A stretch of 64,000 nt of DNA from Bacteroidota bacterium (GCA_023386045.1 JAEWKK010000035.1:39606-103605); one strand, 5' to 3'. Numbered from the stretch's first letter, positions 31,811-42,361 are shown. Made by a program: numbers and translations. The notes: generated from the letters alone by a model not told the origin.

Positions 31811-33357
31811 ACATCAGCATACTTACTATTATCTACCTGATCGCGTCTGTTACATTTATCATAGGATTGAAAATGCTTTCGCATCCCGAAAGCGCGAGAA
31901 AGGGCAACCTGCTGGCTGCCTTCGGTATGACCCTGGCAATTTTTGGAACCATTTTTTTGTATGAAGACCTTGATACGGGAGAAAGGCTTCATAACTATGG
32001 CTGGATCTTCGGCGGACTAATGGTGGGTGGCCTCATCGGCACCATGGTAGCACGCAAAGTAAAGATGACGGCCATGCCTGAAATGGTAAGTCTTTTCAAT
32101 GGTATGGGTGGCGCCTGTGCAGCACTTATTTCCATTGCCGAATTCAATCATTTTGCTTCCTCAGATTTTGCCTTTCATATTACACAGGCTTTTCCAGGCG
32201 AAGAAAGCTTTGACCTGGCATCGTTTGAATTGCCCTTGCAGACAGGCACCATGATCACCATCTTTTTGGGACTTATCATTGGTTCTGTTTCTTTCGCGGG
32301 TAGCATCATCGCCTGGGGCAAACTCAATGGGAGCATTAAGGACTGGTCTTTTAAAGGACAACACATAGTGAATCTTGTCATCCTTGCTTTTATAATTGGA
32401 CTGAGTATTTTTCTTTTGTCCACCATCAGTTCATCTTTTGAGATCAACAATGGGCAGTTGGTCAATACAGCGGACCGTATCTCACTGCGTGGATTGAATA
32501 TCCAGCTGAATACTTCTGTTTACGTTTTATTCTACCTGGTATTTGTATTGTCTCTTTTGTATGGAGTTTTTTTTGTTTTCCCTATCGGCGGTGCCGACAT
32601 GCCGGTGGTGATTTCCCTGTTGAATTCATTTACCGGTGTAGCTGCTGCCTGTGGTGGTTTTCTTTATGATAACAAGGTGATGCTTACCGGAGGTATTCTT
32701 GTGGGTGCTGCGGGAACATTGCTCACTATATTGATGTGTAAGGCAATGAACCGCTCACTTGCCAATGTTTTGATCGGTTCCTTTGGTGGCAGCAAAGCTG
32801 CTGCTACTGGCAGTAAGGACCAGGGTTCCTATAAAGAAATCAACCTGAGTGATGCGGCTGTTGTGATGGCCTATGCCAATAAAGTAATGATTGTTCCCGG
32901 TTATGGACTGGCAGTGGCACAGGCGCAACATGCCTGTCATGAACTGGAAAAACTACTACAGGAAAAAGGAGTGGAAGTAAAATATGCCATTCATCCAGTC
33001 GCAGGCCGTATGCCAGGACATATGAATGTGTTGTTGGCGGAAGCCGATGTGAGTTATGAAAAATTATTGGAGATGGAACAGGCCAATGATGAATTCAGCA
33101 CAACAGATGTGGTGCTGGTTCTTGGAGCCAACGATGTGGTGAACCCTGCTGCAAAGAATGATCCTGCTTCTCCTATCTATGGTATGCCAATACTTGATGT
33201 GGAACTTGCCAAGACGGTCATTGTCAACAAGAGAAGTATGAAGCCCGGCTACGCAGGTATTGAAAACGACCTTTTCTTTCAGCCAAAAACCTCCATGCTT
33301 TTTGGTGATGCCAAAAAAGTATTGCAGGACCTGATTTCAGAGATCAAAAATTTATAA
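31807..33357 (+). CDS. pntB: NAD(P) transhydrogenase subunit beta (NADP(H)-binding)
   Basis: A 516-residue protein: about eight or nine membrane helices (1-315), with GRMPGHMNVLLAEADV and LGANDVVNPAAKNDP in the soluble C-terminal dIII domain (about 335-516) that binds NADP(H), and the conserved KRSMKPGYAG near the end. Completes the three-gene pntAA-pntAB-pntB operon (gaps of 9 and -4 bp). A short secreted-protein gene follows 9 bp later. Confidence 0.97.
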   Translation: MNISILTIIYLIASVTFIIGLKMLSHPESARKGNLLAAFGMTLAIFGTIFLYEDLDTGERLHNYGWIFGGLMVGGLIGTMVARKVKMTAMPEMVSLFNGMGGACAALISIAEFNHFASSDFAFHITQAFPGEESFDLASFELPLQTGTMITIFLGLIIGSVSFAGSIIAWGKLNGSIKDWSFKGQHIVNLVILAFIIGLSIFLLSTISSSFEINNGQLVNTADRISLRGLNIQLNTSVYVLFYLVFVLSLLYGVFFVFPIGGADMPVVISLLNSFTGVAAACGGFLYDNKVMLTGGILVGAAGTLLTILMCKAMNRSLANVLIGSFGGSKAAATGSKDQGSYKEINLSDAAVVMAYANKVMIVPGYGLAVAQAQHACHELEKLLQEKGVEVKYAIHPVAGRMPGHMNVLLAEADVSYEKLLEMEQANDEFSTTDVVLVLGANDVVNPAAKNDPASPIYGMPILDVELAKTVIVNKRSMKPGYAGIENDLFFQPKTSMLFGDAKKVLQDLISEIKNL

Positions 33358-33366
33358 CCTTCTTCT

Positions 33367-33750
33367 ATGAAAATTATTTTTCTTTTTTTACTGTCTATTT
33401 CTATTTCCCTAGTTCATGCACAGGATTGTAAAAAGCTGCAGTTGGGAACTTACAGGATCAGTGGAGATGATACTAATCCTGAATCCATTTTGATCAGAAC
33501 TTCGGCCTACCAGTTTGAGGAAGTAAAATCCCTTGGATTAAAGCTGCAGTTCAATATCAGGTGGACATCGGATTGTACTTATGAATTATCGAATCCCAAG
33601 GTGCTGAAAGGAGAATTACCTTCTATCAAAGATGATCAGGTTGTTTATGTGAAGATCAAAAAAGTTGCTGCCACCTATTACACAGCCGAGATCAGTTCCA
33701 ATTTCAATGATTTAGTGCTGGAAAGAAATATAGATATTCTAGAAGATTGA
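33367..33750 (+). CDS. Small secreted protein of unknown function
   Basis: A 127-residue protein with a signal peptide (1-18, ending VHAQ) and a first mature Cys (CKKLQLGTYRI). Cysteines at about 20 and 57 (TSDCTYEL) could form a disulfide. The rest is beta-rich (IRWTSDCTYELSN, VVYVKIKKVAATYYTAEIS). It resembles small secreted proteins common in Bacteroidota but I cannot name a domain. Only 9 bp after pntB, so read-through from the transhydrogenase operon is likely. Confidence 0.65.
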   Translation: MKIIFLFLLSISISLVHAQDCKKLQLGTYRISGDDTNPESILIRTSAYQFEEVKSLGLKLQFNIRWTSDCTYELSNPKVLKGELPSIKDDQVVYVKIKKVAATYYTAEISSNFNDLVLERNIDILED

Positions 33751-33811
33751 GAGCTAGTGGCAGAGACTTTCGCTTTGCAGTCAAACTGGTGAATACTTTT
33801 ATTAACGCCTA

Positions 33812-34168
33812 ATGAAAACTAGCTGCTTACAAGACATTTTTATAAATTGCCTTGCGCCCATTCTAATTGGAGGCGGACTTTACTTCACTGATCTTTCTCC
33901 TGGTTTTATTAAAAATCACCTGGCCGATGGCCTCTGGGCTTATGCATTTCTTTCTTCTCTCCTGATCATCTGGGATCGGGAAATCCCCCGGAACTGGATA
34001 TTCATTCCCTTTATTGTATCAGTTTTTTTTGAAGGGCTGCAATACCTGGATATCATCAACGGCACGGCAGATGTTTTAGACATCCTAACTTATTTTACAG
34101 CCTTTCTGTTTTCATTGCTGCTCAATTCTTTTTTTAAACGACAGTTTCATACCAAAACTGCTTTATAA
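33812..34168 (+). CDS. Small integral membrane protein, possibly VanZ-like
   Basis: A 118-residue protein with four hydrophobic helices (about 9-27, 38-55, 62-75, 86-106). The phrase SVFFEGLQYLD followed by GTADVLDILTYF fits the E-x-x-Q ... D-x-x-D signature of VanZ-like membrane proteins, whose role is unclear (linked to glycopeptide resistance only by name). The family call is tentative. Convergent with the treY::malQ gene, 32 bp away. TACTTTTA precedes the start at about 33796, a one-mismatch -7 element. Confidence 0.55.
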   Translation: MKTSCLQDIFINCLAPILIGGGLYFTDLSPGFIKNHLADGLWAYAFLSSLLIIWDREIPRNWIFIPFIVSVFFEGLQYLDIINGTADVLDILTYFTAFLFSLLLNSFFKRQFHTKTAL

Positions 34169-34200
34169 AAAAATTGGTTTGTAAAGGTTGTGAATCTTCC

Positions 34201-37200
34201 TTATCTCCTGTTATAGATCTCAGTCCACTCCTTTAGCTTTCGTTCTTCTTTATCCGACAATTGCCCCGGAAGCAGCCTCCATAGCCAGTTTCCAGAGGTT
34301 GCTGCCGGAAGGTTCATCCTCGCATTTTCGTCAAGATCCAAAATATCCTGCATGGGAAGGATCACGATGCGTGCTGTTGAACCATATGCAAGGCGACAAA
34401 GAACTTCAGTTGCTTCTTCTTCACGGATTTTTCTGCCTGTATATTTTTCCAGGGCCGCAACAGAGGATTTGCTTTCCCTGCACCATCCTCTTGTAGTATT
34501 GTTGTCATGCGTTCCCGTATAGACAATAAAATTCTTTTCATAATTGTGCGGTGCATGAGGCGAGGTTCCTGTATGATCTCCAAATGCAAATTGCAGGACC
34601 TTCATTCCGGGGAAAAGAAATTGGTCTCTTAAATTGTAAACCGCTTCATCAATATCACCCAGGTCTTCGGCAATGAAGGGCAATTCTCCCAATTCTTTTT
34701 TCAGTACACGAAAAAAATGAACACCCGGACCTTTGATCCATTTTCCCTTGCGAGCCGTTTCTTCATGTGCAGCTACTTCCCAATAGGCTGAGAAGGCCCT
34801 GAAATGATCAAGCCTTACAAGGTCAAATAATTCCATATTCTTTTTCAACCTGTCGATCCACCATCGATAGCCGGTTTGTTTCAAAACATTCCAGCGATAA
34901 ATGGGCATGCCCCACAACTGTCCGTCCTCACTAAATGCATCAGGAGGAACACCTGCAACAGATCTGCATTCACCCTGATCATCCAGCCTGAATAAATGGG
35001 AATGAGCCCAAACATCAGCTGAATCATAACTCACATAAAAGGGAATGTCACCAATCAACCTGATGCCCTTTTCATGGCAATAGTTTTTCAGGTCCATCCA
35101 CTGCCTGTGAAAAATAAATTGAAGCCACTGGATTTTCCTGAACTCTTCTTCATGATCCTTCCTCAATTGCTCTAATGCAGGTAAGTCTCTTTTTTTATAG
35201 ACTTCAGGCCATTCATTCCATGAGCTTCCCTGGAATTTTTGTTTCAGGATGATGAAAAAAACAAAATCATTCAGCCAGGATTTTTCTTTCTCACAAAAAT
35301 CTTCGAAGCCGGAATGCAATGAATGATTCTTTTGATTTTTCCATGACTCCCAGGCAAGGTCAAAGAGCTGCATTTTAATTTTTTCAGCCGCAGCATAATC
35401 TGCTCTATCGGTGGCAGACAAATAAAATGAAGAAAGATCATTCTCCAGTAGTCCCTGTCTTGTCAACCATTCAGGACTGATCAGAAGAATATTACCTGCC
35501 ATGCTGGAACTGGAACTGTAAGGTGAATGACCATGTGTGGCATCTGTAGGATTTAGCGGCAATAACTGCCAGTAGCTCTGGTTAGTGCGAAAAAGGAAAT
35601 CAACAAAACTGTAAGCTCCAGGCCCCAGGTCTCCCACACCAAAAGCTGATGGCAATGAACTGATGGCTAACAGAATGCCCGCCTCTCTTTCATTCGGAAG
35701 CACCTCGGTCTTTATCATTGCAAATGGCAATTGTTGAAAGATATCATTCACCCGGAGCTTATTGGAAATATTCAACGGCTCACCAGTGAAGATTGAAGTA
35801 GCGGAAGGAAGAATATTCCCTGGCAACAGAACCTCTGTATTTTCCCAGTCAAAATCATTGAACTTTTTTTCTTGAAAAAGATTTGCAGTATGCAATGGCG
35901 CAATAACAATGAGCAACTGCTGGCGGTGCTTCCTGGCGAATGCTATCACATGGTTCCTGTATCTTCCCTGAACTTCAAGCGGGATATATTGTCCCTCAGA
36001 AAAAAGAAAGGGATGAGTTTTCCTGATGGTTAACAGTTTCCGTGTGAGCCATAATTTGATTTTTCCATTATACCTCTCCTTCCATAGGTCGGCAAACAGG
36101 GAAGCATCTTCTGTATGATTCTTTATTTCTTCAAGAAACTGAATGCGTGTATTATAATCAACCGGTCTGCGGTTATCCGGATCAACAAAACTGAAATCCC
36201 ATAATTCAGTTCCCTGGTAAATATCCGGCAAACCGGGAGCAGTGCATTTGATCAGAAGCTGTACGAGTGAATTGATAATGCCATGATCAACTATTTTTTC
36301 GAGTAAGTTTTGAAATGATTTAAAATAAGGCTTGCTAGGATCTACAAGTGACCTGGCAAAGCTGATAGCTGCATTTTCGTAATCTTCATTGGGTTCTGCC
36401 CAATTGGAATACAATTTTGCTTCACGTAATGCTTTTTGAAGGAATTGTCCCAGGCGATTTTCAAAATCATCAACTGCCTCACGCGGCATTGGATAGTGTC
36501 CGATAATAGATTGGTAAATCAGATAAACATCATTGGCAACCGGCATTCCCTCTAACTGCAATTCCTTATGTTGCACCAGCCATTCTTCAACCTGCTGTAT
36601 CCATAATGGCGCGATATCAGAAAGTACCTGGAGGCGGGCTCTCACATCTTCTCCCCTTTTGGTATCGTGCGTGGATGTGGTGTTCATGGTAAGTGGCCAT
36701 GCTTTTTGTCGCATCTGCATGGCATGATGAAATGCTTCAATAGAACCATCGTTAAAACCTGGAGAATCACCTACTTCATTTTGTGCTATGAAATAATTGT
36801 AAGTGTACATGAGGGTATCTTCAAAACCCTTGGCCATTAAAGGACCGGTAAATTGCATGCACCGCTGAAAAAAATAAAGCGCGTCTTCAGCCTGTTCGTT
36901 TAACATGACTTGCGATAATAAACCGATGGCTGGCGCAAGTTCTGATTCTGTCTGACTGATCTTCTCAAATAGCTTTTGTATGGCCTGAACTTCTTGCTCA
37001 GGAAGTGGAAGATAATTGCCATAATACCGGTAAACGGGGCAATGAACCAGGAATTCTCCTATGGCGTTTTTGATCTCTTCGGGTGATACTTCATTCAGCC
37101 CGTCATCTTCAAAAATTTTCAATGATAAAAAAATACGAACAAGATTGTCCAGCTCCCCCTTCATATGATGAAAGAGAATGAATCTTTTTTTATCTCTTAG

Positions 37201-38271
37201 CTGCTGTTCAAAGCTGCGGTAGGTGGGTGCAAAATTGTTGTAGAACTGGTGCAGCAGGTCATGATGCCGGGAATGATTCATTAACCGATTGACAGCAGCA
37301 AGGAAATCATAACCAGTAGTCCCCTGTGTTTCCCATTCAGAAGAAAGAGCCTCTTTCTCCTGGAGTATTTTTTCAACTATTGTATATACCGAACCAGCGT
37401 TTGAGTTTAATCTTTCCAGGTATTGCTGGGGATCAAAGAGGCCATCCACATGGTCTATTCGTAATCCATCCATAACACCATCAGCAAGAAGCTGAAAAAT
37501 TAAGATGTGAAAATCATCAAAAACTATTTCGTCCTGTATGTTCAAACATATCAGACCATTTACAGTAAAAAACCTGCGATAATTGATATGGCCTTCTGTT
37601 TCTTTCCAGTGGCAAAAAATGTAATGCTGCATACCAAGCAATTCCGACAAGAATTCCCTGTTTTCATTTAGCTTTTCAATTTCATCAATGTGTTTATTAA
37701 GCAGGATTTCTTCAGTGGAAATTTGCATCACATCCATCACTCGCCTGAAAGAAATATCATTACAGGGATAGAAAGCATCATAATACCGGAAACCCAAAGC
37801 CTGGTCATTAATCCCCAGTTTTAATTCTCCATTTTGTATGGCCTCTTCTTTTGTAGTTCCCAAAAAAGGAACCATCAGTTTCCCTGGCAGCAATGGATCA
37901 TTCCAGTCGATATCAAAATAGGAAGAGTAAACAGATTCATGGCCTTTTTGGAGTACATCATACAGCCAGGGATTACGCGGATCAAAAGCCATGTGATTGG
38001 GAACGATATCCTGCAACCATCCAATTCCTTTTTCGTGTAATGCACTGCTTACTACTCTTAATTGTTCCTCTGAACCAATTTCAGGATCAACAAGATTGGG
38101 ATCGAGTGCATCGTAACCATGAATGCTGCCAGGAATGGATTTAAAAATGGGAGAAGCGAAAAGGGTAGAGATACCAAGTTCTGATAAATATCCCTGGATC
38201 TTTTCAAGATCATTAAATGAAAAGCCTTTATGAAACTGTATCCTGTAAGTACTAACCGGGTTGTACATCAT
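34201..38271 (-). CDS. treY-malQ: Fusion of malto-oligosyltrehalose synthase (TreY) and 4-alpha-glucanotransferase (MalQ)
   Basis: A 1356-residue two-enzyme protein. Residues 1-855 are TreY (GH13): N-terminal YRIQFHKGFSFND, GYDALDPNLVDPEIG, QDIVPNHMAF, the nucleophile Asp in LRIDHVDGL, and STHDTKRGED. It isomerises the terminal alpha-1,4 bond of a maltodextrin to a trehalose bond. Residues about 862-1356 are a complete MalQ (GH77): GVGDLGPGAY, the nucleophile in RLDHFRAF, the acid/base FIAEDLG and TGTHDNNTTRGW. MalQ re-elongates the shortened glucans. It is the last gene of treZ-glgX-treY::malQ and starts directly after the glgX stop. Lengths of both halves equal the separate enzymes, so both are likely active. 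Confidence 0.93.
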   Translation of the reverse strand: MMYNPVSTYRIQFHKGFSFNDLEKIQGYLSELGISTLFASPIFKSIPGSIHGYDALDPNLVDPEIGSEEQLRVVSSALHEKGIGWLQDIVPNHMAFDPRNPWLYDVLQKGHESVYSSYFDIDWNDPLLPGKLMVPFLGTTKEEAIQNGELKLGINDQALGFRYYDAFYPCNDISFRRVMDVMQISTEEILLNKHIDEIEKLNENREFLSELLGMQHYIFCHWKETEGHINYRRFFTVNGLICLNIQDEIVFDDFHILIFQLLADGVMDGLRIDHVDGLFDPQQYLERLNSNAGSVYTIVEKILQEKEALSSEWETQGTTGYDFLAAVNRLMNHSRHHDLLHQFYNNFAPTYRSFEQQLRDKKRFILFHHMKGELDNLVRIFLSLKIFEDDGLNEVSPEEIKNAIGEFLVHCPVYRYYGNYLPLPEQEVQAIQKLFEKISQTESELAPAIGLLSQVMLNEQAEDALYFFQRCMQFTGPLMAKGFEDTLMYTYNYFIAQNEVGDSPGFNDGSIEAFHHAMQMRQKAWPLTMNTTSTHDTKRGEDVRARLQVLSDIAPLWIQQVEEWLVQHKELQLEGMPVANDVYLIYQSIIGHYPMPREAVDDFENRLGQFLQKALREAKLYSNWAEPNEDYENAAISFARSLVDPSKPYFKSFQNLLEKIVDHGIINSLVQLLIKCTAPGLPDIYQGTELWDFSFVDPDNRRPVDYNTRIQFLEEIKNHTEDASLFADLWKERYNGKIKLWLTRKLLTIRKTHPFLFSEGQYIPLEVQGRYRNHVIAFARKHRQQLLIVIAPLHTANLFQEKKFNDFDWENTEVLLPGNILPSATSIFTGEPLNISNKLRVNDIFQQLPFAMIKTEVLPNEREAGILLAISSLPSAFGVGDLGPGAYSFVDFLFRTNQSYWQLLPLNPTDATHGHSPYSSSSSMAGNILLISPEWLTRQGLLENDLSSFYLSATDRADYAAAEKIKMQLFDLAWESWKNQKNHSLHSGFEDFCEKEKSWLNDFVFFIILKQKFQGSSWNEWPEVYKKRDLPALEQLRKDHEEEFRKIQWLQFIFHRQWMDLKNYCHEKGIRLIGDIPFYVSYDSADVWAHSHLFRLDDQGECRSVAGVPPDAFSEDGQLWGMPIYRWNVLKQTGYRWWIDRLKKNMELFDLVRLDHFRAFSAYWEVAAHEETARKGKWIKGPGVHFFRVLKKELGELPFIAEDLGDIDEAVYNLRDQFLFPGMKVLQFAFGDHTGTSPHAPHNYEKNFIVYTGTHDNNTTRGWCRESKSSVAALEKYTGRKIREEEATEVLCRLAYGSTARIVILPMQDILDLDENARMNLPAATSGNWLWRLLPGQLSDKEERKLKEWTEIYNRR

Positions 38272-40422
38272 CTATTTTTTAATCACTGATCCGCCAGGAT
38301 AAAATCGGGGTTGCTTCAGCAGGATGAGTGAACGGCTCTCGACTACCAGAAGCGTTCCTGCAGTAAAACTTTCCGTATTGCCTTCATCAAAATAATTAGT
38401 GGCGGTTTCTATGACCTTGGTCCACTGGTGGCCATATTTTTCCGGTGGCAGCCTGAACTCCATGAATTCATGGTGTGCATTAAAAATGATATAGAAATTA
38501 TCGTCAATCATTTCTTCGCCTTTTGGCCCGGGAGTTTTTAATCCCCTTCCATTCATATACACACCCAATACTTTTGCATGATCATGACTCCAGTTCTCGT
38601 CGGTCATTTCTTCTCCATTGGGAAGGAACCAGGCAATATCTTCCAGTCCTACGCCCCTTATCTTTTTTCCTTTGAACCAGCGACGTCTTGAAAAAACCGG
38701 GTGGCTCTTGTAAAAACTGATCAGCTTTTTTGTGAACTCAAGCAGGCCATGATCCTGCTGCTCCCAGTTAAGCCATGATATCGGATTGTCCTGGCAATAA
38801 GCATTGTTATTGCCACCTTGTGTTTTTCCCATTTCATCACCTGCAACGATCATGGGCACACCTTGAGAAAGAAATAAAGTAGTGAGCAGGTTACGTTTTT
38901 GTTTATTGCGCAGTGCAATGATGTCTTCATCATCGGTTTCACCTTCGACACCGCAGTTCCAGGACCGGTTGTGCGATTCACCGTCATTGTTATTTTCACC
39001 ATTGGCCTCGTTATGTTTTTCGTTGTACGACACGAGATCGTGCAGGGTAAAGCCATCATGAGCGGTGATAAAATTGATACTGGCGTTGGGTGAACGGTTG
39101 TCGTCATAATAAAGGTCAGGACTACCGGTGAAGCGCAGGCCAAATTCGGCCAGCATACTTCCTTCTCCTCTCCAGTAATCACGGATACAGTCGCGGTATT
39201 TGCCATTCCATTCAGCCCATCCTGCCGGAAAATTTCCTACCTGGTAACCACCTTCTCCAATATCCCAGGGTTCTGCAATGAGCTTGGCCTGTGAGATCAC
39301 AGGATCCTGGTAAATGATGTCGAAGAAAGAACCCAGCCTGTCAACATCATGGAGTTCCCTGGCCAGCGAAGCAGCAAGATCAAACCTGAATCCATCAACA
39401 TGCATTTCGAGTATCCAGTAACGAAGTGAATCCATAATGAGTCGCAAAACAGGTGGCATCATGGCATTGAGGGTATTTCCTGTACCAGTATAGTCCATGT
39501 AAAAACGCTTGTCCTCTGTCAGCCTGTAATAAGAACTATTATCAATGCCCCGGAAAGAAAGCGTTGGTCCCATATGATTGCCTTCACCAGTGTGATTGTA
39601 AACCACATCAAGGATCACTTCAATGCCTGCCTGGTGAAGCGCTTTCACCATGTTCTTAAATTCATTTGCCTGCTGGCCTATGGTCCCTGAAGATGAATAA
39701 CGCACATCAGGTGCAAAGAAGCCGATGCTGTTATATCCCCAGTAATTACTCAACCCTTTCTCGGTAAGAAAATGGTCATTCACAAAATGGTGTACGGGCA
39801 TCAGTTCGATGGCAGTTACACCAAGTTCTTTCAGATAAGCAAGAACAGAAGGATGTGCAATACCCGCATAGGTTCCCCTGATAGATTCAGGAACGTCGGG
39901 ATGCAACATGGTGAGACCTTTTACATGTGTTTCATAAATGATGGTCTTATGATAAGGAGTGCGGAGTTTCCTGTCGCCTTCCCAGTTAAAATTCTGATCA
40001 ATCACCACTGATTTAGGCATGTAAGGAGCACTGTCCAGTTCACTGAAACTCGTATCGTCCATACCAGCCACGTAACCAAAATTGGAATCATGCCATTCAA
40101 TAGTTCCTGATATGGCCTTGGCATAAGGATCGATCAGCAATTTATTGGGATTGAAACGCAAACCATTGGCAGGATCATAAGGACCATGAACCCTGTATCC
40201 ATACAATTGTCCCGGTTTTGCCTCGGGTACATACACATGCCAGGTATGGTGTGTTTTTTCATATACCCTGATTCTTACTGTTTCTTTTTTATGGTCTGAA
40301 GGATCAAAAAAACAAAGTTCAACAGCAGTTGCGTTTTCTGAATAAAGAGAAAAATTAACTCCCTGTCCATCCCAATAGGCACCCAGTGGATAGGGATGAC
40401 CGGGGTAGGTTACCATGCTCAT
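38272..40422 (-). CDS. glgX: Glycogen debranching enzyme GlgX
   Basis: A 716-residue GH13 enzyme: N-terminal CBM48 (about 5-110, GQGVNFSLYSENAT), catalytic barrel with the nucleophile in VDGFRFDLA, acid/base in LIAEPWDIGEGGYQVG and HD in TAHDGFTLHDLVSYN, and a C-terminal beta domain. It hydrolyses alpha-1,6 branches of glycogen or limit dextrins, giving the linear maltodextrins that TreY and TreZ turn into trehalose. It shares a boundary with the next gene (stop immediately followed by the treY start) and lies 33 bp after treZ, consistent with one transcript. Confidence 0.95.
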   Translation of the reverse strand: MSMVTYPGHPYPLGAYWDGQGVNFSLYSENATAVELCFFDPSDHKKETVRIRVYEKTHHTWHVYVPEAKPGQLYGYRVHGPYDPANGLRFNPNKLLIDPYAKAISGTIEWHDSNFGYVAGMDDTSFSELDSAPYMPKSVVIDQNFNWEGDRKLRTPYHKTIIYETHVKGLTMLHPDVPESIRGTYAGIAHPSVLAYLKELGVTAIELMPVHHFVNDHFLTEKGLSNYWGYNSIGFFAPDVRYSSSGTIGQQANEFKNMVKALHQAGIEVILDVVYNHTGEGNHMGPTLSFRGIDNSSYYRLTEDKRFYMDYTGTGNTLNAMMPPVLRLIMDSLRYWILEMHVDGFRFDLAASLARELHDVDRLGSFFDIIYQDPVISQAKLIAEPWDIGEGGYQVGNFPAGWAEWNGKYRDCIRDYWRGEGSMLAEFGLRFTGSPDLYYDDNRSPNASINFITAHDGFTLHDLVSYNEKHNEANGENNNDGESHNRSWNCGVEGETDDEDIIALRNKQKRNLLTTLFLSQGVPMIVAGDEMGKTQGGNNNAYCQDNPISWLNWEQQDHGLLEFTKKLISFYKSHPVFSRRRWFKGKKIRGVGLEDIAWFLPNGEEMTDENWSHDHAKVLGVYMNGRGLKTPGPKGEEMIDDNFYIIFNAHHEFMEFRLPPEKYGHQWTKVIETATNYFDEGNTESFTAGTLLVVESRSLILLKQPRFYPGGSVIKK

Positions 40423-40455
40423 GTATCTGTTTGGTTTAAATAATGTGGCCTTGAC

Positions 40456-42330
40456 TTATGATTCAATATTCTTGCCACGCCCGGAATGATAGACCACCAC
40501 ACTCAGAGGCTGGAGGAAAATGCTTTGTCCTCCTTCAAGTTGTGAGGGATAAATTGAAGAAGATTTTCCCGGTTCCATCCACCTGCTTTCTTTTGAGTCC
40601 AGTAACTTTTTGCCATTGCCTTCACCGGGAAACCTGATCGCTACTTCCCTGTCTGAGAAATTAAAATAAGCAGTCAGAGTTTCCATACCATCCCGACTAC
40701 GACGGGTAAGCACAAGCGCTTCTTCACCAATGGCTGCAGCATCAAGGTCTTTCTTTTCAAAATTCTGCAAAGGTGCGACTGTCTTTCTCATATCTATGAG
40801 CAATTCATACCATTGAAGGATGATCTTATAGTTTCCCTTCTTACGCTTATCCCAAACCAGGACGGAATCCTGGAATGTTTTTTCTGATTGGGCATCGGGA
40901 GGTTCCGTATTAAAACCTGCATCTTTGAACTCTTCTTTTCTTCCTTTTCTTACAGCTTCCACCAGTTCTTCATCAGAATGAGAAACAAAATAATAGAAGG
41001 GAGTGTCATCACCATATTCATCACCCATGAAAATAAGTGGTATGTAAGGAGATAATAATAGCGTTGCCGCAGCAAGCTTCATTCTTTCATGATCCAGGAA
41101 CATGCAGGGTCTTGCACCATCGGGCCTGTTGCCTGCCTGGTCGTGGTTGGAATGAAAAGCAATAAAGCGGTTACCGGCAAAACCTGTAGAAGGTCCTCCA
41201 TAGCTTCGTTTCCGGGTCCTTACCCATTCCTGGCCACTGTGTACGAATCCGTCTTTCAATGAAGTGGCCAGTTGTTTCATTGAACCAAAATCATTGTAAC
41301 GCTCCTGGTCTTCTGGGTGAAGAATTTTATATAATGCATGATGGAAATCGTCCAGCCATTGCGCATCGAAACCAAATCCTCTTTTGGTTATGGGATCAAG
41401 CACCCTGGGATCATTGAGGTCACTCTCCGCTATGAGGTGTACCTGTCTTCCCAATTCAGGTTTGAGATCATTTACTTCCTGTCGCAGTTCTTCCCAGAAA
41501 TGAACAGGACTAAAATCAAAGATGGCATGAATGGCATCATAGCGCAGTGCATCGATATGGAAATTCCGGAGCCAGTAAAGGGTATTCTCAATAAAAAAAC
41601 TACGAACTGCATCGCTCCATTCCCAGTCAAAATTGATGGCATCACCCCAAAGCGTATGATAACGGCCTGAAAAATATGGAGCGAAAAAAGAAAGATAGTT
41701 GCCCTCGGGTCCAATGTGATTGTAAACCACATCCATGATTACTGCCATACCATTTTCATGACAGGCACCCACCAGTTTTTTTAAGGCCTGCGGGCCACCG
41801 TAGGAATTCTGAACTGCATAGGGAAATACGCCATCATAACCCCAATTGCGATCACCCGGGAATTGTGCCACAGGCATGAGCTCAATGGCAGTAAATCCGG
41901 ATTTTTTTAATTCCTGCAGACGTGGAATTATGGCTTCAAAATTTCCTTCGGGAGTGAAGGTGCCAACGTGTAATTCATAGATGATGTACTCTTCCAGGGA
42001 GAGTCCTTTCCAGTTCTCATCATGCCACTGGTAGGCATCCTGGTCAATCAGTTCTGAAGGGCCATGAACTCCATGCGGTTGCGATCGTGAAGCAGGATCT
42101 GGAAGATCCCGTTCTCCATCGGGCTGGTAATAATAAAGTGTTCCTGCTTCAATGCCTTCCAATTGCAGGTGCCACCAACCCTGTTCATCGCCCTTCATTT
42201 CATATTTTTTATCAAAGGGATGAACCAGGTGAAGGATCATTTTATTTTTTCCCGGTGACCATACAGTAAAAGAAGCCCGTCCATTGATTACCTCAGCAAC
42301 AGCCCTTTGGTATACATCTTCATTCATCAT
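40456..42330 (-). CDS. treZ: Malto-oligosyltrehalose trehalohydrolase
   Basis: A 624-residue GH13 enzyme that cleaves trehalose from maltooligosyl-trehalose made by TreY. N-terminal E-set domain (about 10-100, ASFTVWSPGKNK), barrel motifs GYDGVFPYA, IMDVVYNHIGPEG, the nucleophile in IDALRYDAIHAI, acid/base in IAESDLNDPRV, and FHSNHDQAGNRPDG. The length is the family norm. The start is the ATG at 42330; a TTG six codons earlier is less likely. It is the first gene of the operon, and a long CACAGATT repeat array fills the divergent spacer to the helicase gene. Confidence 0.95.
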   Translation of the reverse strand: MMNEDVYQRAVAEVINGRASFTVWSPGKNKMILHLVHPFDKKYEMKGDEQGWWHLQLEGIEAGTLYYYQPDGERDLPDPASRSQPHGVHGPSELIDQDAYQWHDENWKGLSLEEYIIYELHVGTFTPEGNFEAIIPRLQELKKSGFTAIELMPVAQFPGDRNWGYDGVFPYAVQNSYGGPQALKKLVGACHENGMAVIMDVVYNHIGPEGNYLSFFAPYFSGRYHTLWGDAINFDWEWSDAVRSFFIENTLYWLRNFHIDALRYDAIHAIFDFSPVHFWEELRQEVNDLKPELGRQVHLIAESDLNDPRVLDPITKRGFGFDAQWLDDFHHALYKILHPEDQERYNDFGSMKQLATSLKDGFVHSGQEWVRTRKRSYGGPSTGFAGNRFIAFHSNHDQAGNRPDGARPCMFLDHERMKLAAATLLLSPYIPLIFMGDEYGDDTPFYYFVSHSDEELVEAVRKGRKEEFKDAGFNTEPPDAQSEKTFQDSVLVWDKRKKGNYKIILQWYELLIDMRKTVAPLQNFEKKDLDAAAIGEEALVLTRRSRDGMETLTAYFNFSDREVAIRFPGEGNGKKLLDSKESRWMEPGKSSSIYPSQLEGGQSIFLQPLSVVVYHSGRGKNIES

Positions 42331-42361
42331 GAGGTAAATTGATTTCAAAAATGATGCTAAT

